This document shows, piece after piece, positions 41,401 to 51,900 of a stretch of DNA of 64,000 nucleotides (its first letter is position 1; each line of letters opens with the position of its first letter). The position numbers were made by a program, and so were the translations under genes. The stretch comes from Diadema setosum (taxonomy: Eukaryota > Echinodermata > Echinoidea > Diadematoida > Diadematidae): assembly GCA_033980235.1 (NCBI GenBank), contig CM067070.1, positions 24,020,699 to 24,084,698 of the forward strand, in the 5' to 3' direction. The notes beneath the pieces are model-generated. The model was given only the letters and a program-made list of their open reading frames with translations, searched no databases and was not told where the DNA came from.

Positions 41401-42928
41401 ATGCACGATGCGTAAACCAAAGGAATTACGAAATGTCAGAAATATACTTTCGTTAAACGCTTGAAATACATGTACGTTTGTAAAAACAATGAAAGTTGAA
41501 ATTTCTCGTCAAAGTAGATGGCCAGACCAGACAATCTAATTAGATATTTCGATATTTTGAGCTTGTTTTTGTTTTCTTCATTTTCTTAAAGTGAATCGTC
41601 CAAACAGTGACTGCTATCAAAGTAATAAGACGCAAAATAATTAAAGCCATAATCAAGCGCTTTGAAATCATTCTCATGATGTCTGCTGAGGTAATCCCTT
41701 TTAAGAAATAACGTTTCCCCAAAACATTGCCTTGCCTTGGCTCTGCAGCTCATTGATGATGTCGTAGAAAAGCTTCCGCACTGGCTTGCCAGACGAAGAC
41801 AGTCTGACGTCTCGCCATTTACATAGCTCTGTCACAACATCCTCGTCCGTTATTTCCTTTGATGTCTGGATACCTAGTACTTCCAAGACCCGAAGTTTAT
41901 GTTCTTTATTTAGATATGTTATACTTTGCTGGACTTCCCTCTTGGAAATGTAGTTCATATCTGCATGGTTCAGATAGACAGCAAAAAGACATTATTGTGG
42001 AATAAAACGCACTGTGTTGGTATTTGAGTATGAAAAACGTAGTTACAATCATAACAATGAAGATGAAGTTGTGCTGTAAAAAAAAAAAAAGCTTAGATGC
42101 ACACACCCTTCCGACACAAGTAGTGTTTTGTTTCTTTGTTTGTTTGTTTGGTTTTTTTTTTTACAATATTAATTTGATTCGTTGGGATTCTCTTGGTGCG
42201 CCTCTTTTATCTCTGGGATGATCTTTGTTTGTAAGCGCATTGAAAGTTTGAAGTTATCATCGCATTTTCTCTGCAATACTTTAAAACTATAGAATCGAAT
42301 ACCATTATAATGATATGCAAATGAAAGCAGAAACGGAATGTATACTAACGCCATTGAAAATGCGAAGTATTGTTGAAAATTTCAGCGCTGATTTACACCA
42401 AGTGTTTTTTTTTTTTTTGTGTGTATGAGTGTTTGCGTGTGTATGTCTGCAGAAATCAACGCGTTTCTTCGTATTTCCCTTAATAAATTCCAAAAGTATA
42501 TAATAACATTTTCTCGATCTCCACAGACTTAGTGTAAATGGATAAAAAAATAGTGGGTACAAAGTTCGGTTGTTTACCACTTACGATATTGGCCTAGCAT
42601 GTTAAGCATGTTGCCATCATATCCCACGTTTTCGGGAAGAAAGGGCACACGGTCATCTGGAAATAAAACAAAATAAAGCAATATGAAAATCTGGAACGAA
42701 ATCAGTCACGATGATCATTGACATCTTTGATTGATGATGTACCACCCTGCCTGAAATTCTCCAACATTTCCTTTCTGAAAAATTCTATTTTACGCAAGCT
42801 GTACTATATCAGATTGTAATTGCACTAGATACTCACCAAGGCGATTCAGGAGTTGTAACGTCGACTGATCACTGAGACCAGTAGGTCCTAACTTATCATC
42901 AATGGCCATTATGGAACCTTGTATACAA

Positions 42929-42969
<41 letters not shown>

Positions 42970-45900
42970 AGAAGATGAAGAAGAAGAAGATAATGATGAA
43001 GAAGAAGATTGATACATAAGAATTTTTTCTTTTTTTTTTCTCAAATGAAGGGGATTTGCTGGCATTTGTAAATTCGTTAAAGATAATAAAAAGTTTTGGT
43101 ACCTCAAAAGTTTCCTTGAATTTCCTTGTCTTTGTTTGTGTTTCAGGTTAAAGTACCTTTCATATAACTAACACTGTGAGACTTACTCGCCCCAAAGTGC
43201 TCTCATGTCTTAGTAATCATGCAATTAACTGCGACCAGCAGCCCCATACACGCATAGCGACCAGCAGTCCCATACGCATAGCGTAATCGGGCTTCGCATT
43301 GTAGTATTCAGGATCAATACAGATTTAGTATCGAAGGATAAATGTCAACTTAAAATCCCAAAAATTCTTCAATTTGAAGACTTACCAATTAAGGTGAAGT
43401 ATTGAAAACAGGCTTCGGGCAACGTTTGGTTCTGCCTATAGTCCCTTTCTGTTCGAATTGATGACTGAATGTGACTCGGTCGAGAGGACCTTGGGAGAGC
43501 TACCATACACTGAATACTACAGTCAGTGCATGCGAACACATCTCATGCGTACAAATTTCAAATCCATCAACGGGTAAGATGTTTGTGTGCGCATGCGCTG
43601 GCCGTAGTAGTCAGTGTAGTAGCTCTCCCAAGGTCCTCTCGACCGAGTCACATTCAGTCATGAATTCGAAAAGAAAGGGACTATTGGTAGAACCAAACGT
43701 TGTTCGAAGCCTGTTTTCAATACTTCAACTTAATTGGTAAGTCTTCAAATCGAAGAAATTTTTGGATTTTAAGTTGCCATTTACCCGCGATACTAATTCT
43801 GTCATGATCCTGAATGCTACAATGCGAAGCCCCATTACGCTATGCGTATGGGGCTGCTGGTCGCAGTTAGCTATGCGTACAATGGGCTGCACGCTGCTGG
43901 TCGCAGTCAGTGGTTTCGTACAATATTTATCGACGCCGTACGGCGACGGCTCTGGTACGAAACCATTATTGCATGATTACTATTAGAGAGCACTTTGGGG
44001 CGAGTAATTCTCACAGACAACGTACTTTAACGTGAAACACAAACCAAGACAAGGAAATTCAGGGAAACTTTTGAGGTACCAAAACTTTTTATTATCTTTA
44101 ACGCCTAAGAAAATTGCAAACTTTTAAGGTGAAAGGGATTATTTTGTTACCTTGTTCAGAGTGTCATGACATTAGTCTGAGAAAAATTGTTCTTAATGAT
44201 TTCTAGTAATGTGTCATCTTCGTACTTCTGTATGAACATTTCCCATAAAGCCTGACTTACCATCAAATGTCTTCCTAACTACTCATTTACTTGGACTCTA
44301 TTTATCAAATGCAAATACATAGAATGTGTGAACTCTTTACTTGATCTGTATGATAATAATTGATGTCACAAAGCTTTATACATATACTACTTGGCAGATG
44401 TCGTCCCTACATTGAAAAAAACAAACAAACTTGAAAACTAAATCCAGTCAAACAGCACAACCCCTCGTGAAAAGGTACACAATCATTCAACATGTAATAG
44501 TATAGATCGGTCCTTTCAAGAAACAGGATAGGCTACTGCATGAGACGTGCTCTTGATAAATTTTTAATGTTTTGCATTCAACCGTAACCTAATTAATGTG
44601 ATGGTCGCACAGTGACTGCTATATTCATGTCCTTGCTAGAACACGATTGCTCTCTGCATCCCACACATTTATAAGGATGTCACTTATGTTGGTGAACATT
44701 ATCTAATAATTTTACAGTTCAAACAACCGGAATGGCATTATTCATAACAAGTAATTAAGTTCACCTATATTAAGCTACAAAGTGTGCTTCCTGACAGACT
44801 CGATGAGAGAGCACCACGATACTTCCTAAAAAGGGTCTAGGGCAATTATCCCCTGAGCAATTACCACGGATCCTTCCCCTGGCCCTAATCCTAATCCTAA
44901 TCCCAATCCTGAACCTAATCCTAACCCTAACCATAACTCCTAACCCTAAACCTAACCCGTACCCTAATCTTTACCCTAACCTTACCACTAACCAGTATCG
45001 AGCCGGGGGGTAATTGCCCTCTGGGGATAGGCCTAAAAAATGTCCTCAGGTCACATCACGTCACACGAATACCCTTACCAAACGCATCGTAACATCCTGC
45101 CTTCATGGCTGCCTCCCAAAGTTTGCATCTGATATAATATGGACTTTTCTTTTGAGGTGCAATCCAATCCTCGATCATCTTGCAAGTGGCGAATAAGTTT
45201 TCTTCTTCAGTCAATCTGTTTTCATGTCTGAGATCTTTTTCTCCCTTTGACAGCACATCGCCCAGCCTGGAACGGTATCGTTTTGTCAGCTCAGAAGCGA
45301 TCTTCCTCACTTGAAGTGAGCTGATAGGCTTCATCCACTTTTCTTTAACTGCAAAATGATAGGACACTCTTGTCACATACAAATTAACCCTGAATGTGCC
45401 CAGCAGCCACTTTAGAGATCAGGTTCAATAGATTTTACTTAACAAGCTTTGTCATCATGCAGCATTATAACATAGTAATGAATTACTTTCCATTACTTTC
45501 ACAGAGTTGTGCAACCAGAAAAACCCGCACTGGCCAAGCACGACGCCCAAGTATAACAGAAAGGTTAAAGTGACAAAATATGACTCTTAAAGGGATGGTA
45601 CAGTATTGGCGGAGATGAGAATTGGACTTTTATCTTTTTGCAAGATACGAAGAAAACACTTATGATATAGTACAGAACATACCATTTTAACAGGAATTCA
45701 AAGTTTGTTTGATGAAAATCGGGTTTTGAGTGGCTGAAACATCCAAAAACAAAGTAAAACAAAGCGATCATAATAAAGTGTGGGTCCCACACTTTATTAG
45801 AATCGCTCTTTTTTGGATATCTCAGCTATTTCAAAACCAATTTTCATCAAATAAATGTTGAATTCCTCATAAAATTACATGCTTTTCCATATTTCATGAG

Positions 45901-48900
45901 AGGTTTCTCATTATCTCACCAAAAAATGTTCGAAACCTGAAATTAGGTCTCAACCAAAACTGTACAATCCCTTTAAGTATCTGTGCCAATCGGTGAACAA
46001 AGCACATTAGATTTGGGGGCTTGACCTTATCGAGTGAAAGAGGTCAATGAAACAACATCATTGAGGTGAGAAAATAAAGAGGAAAAGTGCCTGAGCAGCA
46101 GTGGACATTGAGAGAGATAGCAATCTGATCATATTTAGCACCTGAAAGCAGAGAGACGGTAAGATAATGAAATTCTTGATTCTCCTCATACGTATATTTG
46201 TTTGTTTTTAATCCTCTCTCCATACCTGAGTATAACTTTCATTTTCTCACTGTGAAATCTAAGTTACAGAATGATTTTTTTTTTTTAAAATACATAATAA
46301 GCCTACGCATAGGCAATTTGTATGCAGGTACAGCTAAACGCTCTTGATGGCAACGCTTGAATAAATATGTAAGTGCGGGTAAAAAATTTCCATTTTAAAC
46401 TTTCTCCATCATGTGAGGTTTCCATCTTCAACTGTCCAAGCAGTAACTGTAGCTGTTACGATGTCGGTAGACGATTTTCTGGTTGGTGCAATTTTTGCAC
46501 ACGTACCGATGAGGGCTTCTTTTGGTACAACAATGTCAAAGGGTTCACAAGTGTCAAATTTATGCATATGAATATATTGATTGTAACAATAAAAAAAAAG
46601 AAAAAAGAAGAAGAAGAAATGCACATGTACCTAAAAAGAAAGTTTGATGAGTCGGTTTACAGTCTGATTTCTCCAGTGCCCGACACAGCTGCACAAGAAG
46701 GTTTCCTTTGGAATTTTTCTTCCACAACAAAATTGTTCCAAAAGGATCCTTCACTACGTCGGACTCATTTGTCTCCGTGGTATAGCCACGTGCTACTTCT
46801 AATTCATACAGGAGTTTTCCCATTTTGTTCCCGTCAATACTCCACAGTACATATTTCACAAGGTCATCCGATACAGTCGGTTGGGGTTCTTTATTGAAAT
46901 CTTGAATTGGAAAAGTGGACAGAGGGAGAGAACAAAAGCAAAATTTAGCCAATCTCAGTAAAAATGACTGTATGCAATGAAAACTGCGAAATAAGATACT
47001 TTTACGAACTGCTTCTATTAGCAATGATTAGTTTTCAACTTCATGAAATCAAGCTGGAAGAAAGACAAGCTGTCCTTGTTTTTCAATTGATTAAATGAAT
47101 TATAAGTTTATTTCAGTCTCTAAGATGCAAATCTATCGCGCAGCGTTTGTGAAGAAAATATAGCAGTATATAGAATGTTGTTTCGAGGAAGTGTGTATGC
47201 CAAGGACTGTCATAATTTTTTAAATAAGGACCACTGAAGTCAAATGATATTGATGTTATTCTTGATTCTTCAATCAACCTGGAAACACATCTAATAGGCC
47301 TACATGTATCACCAAATTGTGCAGGAATGAGCTTTGAGCTATATCGCAATAATCAAGATGATTATTACAACCTATCATACATTTTTTTTTTTTTTACAGA
47401 ACATTTGGTTTATCAGTCTATTACATCTCATATAGATTATTATTACAATCAGCATGATTTTTGGATACTGTTAACACTTAGTATTTCCTGAATAATCTAT
47501 GTCAACGAGAAGCGTTTCATTCGTTTGTTTGTTTTTAGTCTTTGTTTGTCATCACATGGAAAAGAATTCTGAATTAGATATTGATCTCAAACCGTACAGT
47601 TTGGCAAGGTTTATACAGTTACGTTAGCAAATTCAAATCACACATTGTGCAGATTAGAAAACTTGGAGGTAGACTTTCCACTACTGTAATATGAGTATTA
47701 CTGTAAAATGATAATAATTGTAGAATAAATGAAAGTGAAAACTCTGTTCTATGGTCATGAAGCTTTACATTGATGGTCGGTATGGCTTGTCGTACTTAAT
47801 TCTCCAACAATTTGAGATGTTCTAATGATTGAGCGCTCTTTTGAATCCGGACAATCTATGAAAACTTTCATCTGTAGTCAATGAAAAATACAACTTACCT
47901 CCACATTTTACTAGATATGGTGTGTCATTCCAGTTGCTCTGTTAATGTTTCTTGGGGACCAGTGACAACACTTTTATATAGTCATTCAGATTTCGCGGTC
48001 TGAGAGTTTTACAAATATCTGTCTTCCTAAATAAAGGGAAAAATTGCTTTCACTTCTTACAGAAATGTGGTAAGCTAAATTTAATATTCTCAATGGATCC
48101 TTGAACAGCAAGGCCAATTGCCTCGACTGATTGTGACATTATGTGATGAGTTAACCAAGTTCCTATATTCACTGCTGCCTTTCTAAATTTTGAAAATACA
48201 TAAACTAACTTTTCGGCATCAAAGCACCCCGTAGTGGAAGGAAGGATCGTTCAAGGACAATAGAAGCTTACATTTCTACAAATGAAATAACTAATGTGTG
48301 CATTTGTTCATAACATAAGGCTTCTTAGCATAGATTGAACATCTTAATAGTCAACATTATAACCAAACCTTCTTTTTTTTTCAATATTCAGTTCTTATTT
48401 CACGGATGTCCTCCAATGAAAACTGTTTGCAGTATTTCGGATAGAGTCTTTATTGTCCAGTGTAGGTACATACACACAGTCATTATTTAAGAGCTTATTA
48501 GTTTCAGTTTTGTGGTTTTTTTTTTTCAATCTTGCCTTTTGCACTCAAATGAAACACTTGTTCTGTTTTCAAATTCTAATGTGAAGTACTGTGATTAGTC
48601 GTCGGACTTTCATTAAATAAAATCGAAATTGATTTATTTGACTTTATTCGTGTTAAAGGAGACCTCCGGATGATTTTCAGATTTTTGCATTTGAACAACT
48701 ATGACTTAGTTATGCTGAGGACAGAGTTTCAGAATTTATGATAACTGGGATGAAGAATAAGAATATTTTCAAAATTTAAAACAAATTGCAATGGACAAGG
48801 ATGATGACATGGCAGAGTCACCATAAGTATGCACGAGTTGGGGCGCAAGGAAGCAGAACAAAAGAAGAAGGCATGCATAGATTATACACAGGTGAACTCG

Positions 48901-51900
48901 CATGCAAGTAGTATTGTAATGGAATTTCTGAAATATGTGAACCTCCTATGTCATCATCCTTGTTCAGTGTAATTTGTTGAAGGTTTTTCAAAGTATTGTT
49001 TCTCTCTGATCAAGAACCACAATAAATTCCACAAATCCATACATGGAGTTGTCGATTTATGTACTACATGATGTGAAATTATGAAAATCGTCTGGAATGT
49101 CCCTTTAATGAGAGAGGATATATAGAAAACCCAATATCTATAGTTCTTACTCGTGGTCTTTAACATTTTGACGGAGGCATGTGAAACATTTTGCCCATTA
49201 TGTATTATGTCTTCAAGGACACGCAAGCAGCAATGCAGAATTACAACTGAAGGGATTAAAATGCATGATATCATAATAAAATATCGAGTTATCTGAAGTA
49301 TTTATCATTATTGTGTCTTCAAAAATGAGTGCCTCAGGCATTACTCAAAATTGGTGCAAAATCCCTTATTTCACGAAGAAAGACGAGATTATATAATTTT
49401 TTGTTAAAAGGTGATCGTAGCTAAAATGGGAAAATAACCAAAATATAGGGGGAAAATGTGCATAGGGTCAAAATGTACATGCGGGGAGGAATACTGAGGA
49501 TTACTCAAAATGCCAATTTTTAGCTATTAAGTGGCATTACAGCTACAAGTTCATTTGTATATCTCACCGTCCAAATATTTTTTAAAATTTGCGTTGGTAT
49601 CACTGACGTGAAAGATGCCTAACAGGTCTTTCTTAGATGCTTTTTTACTGCTTTTGGGATTACAGAGAGCGACGAACAGCTGGCTGACAGACGCAGTCAA
49701 AGGTTCGTCTGAACTGATGGTCTCTGATGAGCGCAAAGTGTCGACCAGGTTGTCCAGAACATTACGGCTCTTAGCATATTGCAATAACTCCCAAACTTCG
49801 ATGGAAGACAAAGATTCTGTTTGGAAAAAAACAACACACAATTGGAATTTGAAATGTCTTGGCCTTAAGTTCAATAATTTAAGTTCTGTATCCAAGGGAC
49901 AGATTACACTGAATAATCATGTTCGTACCTGGTACAGCTTTTGCAGATACCATCCCTGCTTGAAACTGCATAAAGATTCCAACATAGATTAGCATATTGA
50001 AAAGGTGTAAATATATTATCTGGTAACGATGAACACAGAAGGAGTGTCAGGCTTATTTGTTTTTCTTTTGTTTGTTTGTTTTGTGTGGTTTTTTTGCAAC
50101 GAAAATTTTGCCTTCTATAAATACTATAGAAGAACCGAAACAGTATTTACTGCCATATTTTGCTTTTGTTTGCAAAACGATTCTGTCTTTTGCTATAACA
50201 TTCTACTTCCACATTTTGAATCTCCTGTTCGTTTTCATGGGTATGCAGAACTAAAATCGTTTCTTGCCTCACAGTTACAGATGTTGACAAGAGCAATTAT
50301 ACGATCATATGTTGAAAACTAGTGATTGAGATAAAGAAAAACTTTCATATCTTACTATGGAATAACGAAATTGTCCATCTTTCAGTAAGTCATTAGCCTA
50401 TCATATTCAATTACGCACTTCGATATCACACAAGGCGATATTGCACGTTGTGACTGAAGGACGATTTGTTGCAAATGATAAAGCGTTAGATGAAGTAATT
50501 CAGATCATACTGGTATCCTACCTTGCAACAGTTGAAATTCCTCATCTCTCTCTTCTGTGGATTATGAAAGAAGAAATAAAGCATATATCTCATTTCGTGA
50601 GAAAAAAAATGCAGTAAACGGTAAGGTCTTTATAATTGTTGCATTTATAAAGTTCATTCAAAACAAACATGTCTTTGCATGTCTCATATCTTTAAGATTC
50701 AAGTTTTTGTTCATAAAGAATTTAATGATTTCCATAGAAACATTATATTTCAATTTGTCGTAGTGCAATGCGGTTTTAAAGGATGGTATACACTGCAAAA
50801 AGTCCGGTGTTAAATAGTGAACACCGAGCTGGTGTTAAATTTTCGGTGCTCATTTATGGTGTTAAATTAACACCTCCGGGTGTCATTTCCAAATACAAAA
50901 CTGGTTTTTGAAGAGTTTCTTAGAAACTGCACTTCTTGTTGATTTTTAATTTAAACAAAACGATCAAGAAATTTACATTAAAATACTAGATTTTTGAGAA
51001 AAAAAATGACAATAAATTTACACCACAGTAACACCAGCTGGTGTGGTCTCTTACTGAAGCTGGACGGGTGTTAAACCATTGATATTAACACCAACAAATA
51101 TCAAATCAACACCATGTGGTGTCATTTTTTAATTAACACCAGTACAGTGTCAAAATAACACCAGGTACAGTGTCAAATTAACACCACGAAGTGTCAGGTG
51201 AACACTTTTCAACACCATCACAGTGCATTTTCTACACCTGTGGGTGTGGTCCTCTATTGAAGTTTGATCGGTGTTAGATTAAATACCCATGGTGTTAAAT
51301 CTAACACCGACGTTTTTACTGTGTGGTATTAAAATGGTGGAGATGGGGATTGGGGTTTTAACTTTTTGAAAGATACCAAGATAACACTCATGAAATAGTA
51401 CAGAGCATGACATTCCAAGAGGAATTCAAAGTTAATTGGATAAAAAAGAATGGCTGACACATCAAAAAAACAAAGTAAAACAAAACAATGATAATAATAG
51501 GTGGGTTCCACCTTTTATTAGGATCGCTCTGTTTTGGATATCTCAGCCATTTCAAAGCCCATTTTCATTAAATAATTTGTCTTGTGATTACATTCTCCCT
51601 CACATTTAATATGAGGGTGCTTTATTTTTTGTTATTTCACAAAAAAAGAACAAGTTAGAAACTTGGACGTTGGTCTCAACCAAAACTATGCGACCTCTAT
51701 AACATAATATGATATATTTCGGCACATCACAATCAGAAAACAAGTACGCTATTGGTGATAAGATAAAGTTGCTCAGAATTTTAGCAACAAACTGATAAAA
51801 AAAAAATGTTTTCACGCGGCATTGCGTTAAAAGTGAGAAAGCATTACTAGTAGTTAACTTGAAGATAGCGTGTGTTTACGAAGTTTTCATAATGGGTGCA

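Noticed and set aside
41540..41722. Minus-strand frame with a hydrophobic segment ([20 protein letters not shown]) next to a death-fold exon
   Set aside because: It lies in the GC-AG intron, in a different frame from the exon, and needs a start overlapping the exon end. No splice site joins it in frame; it is more likely chance in AT-rich sequence.
46373..46897. 174-codon plus-strand frame
   Set aside because: It is the antisense shadow of the death-domain exon at 46631-46900.
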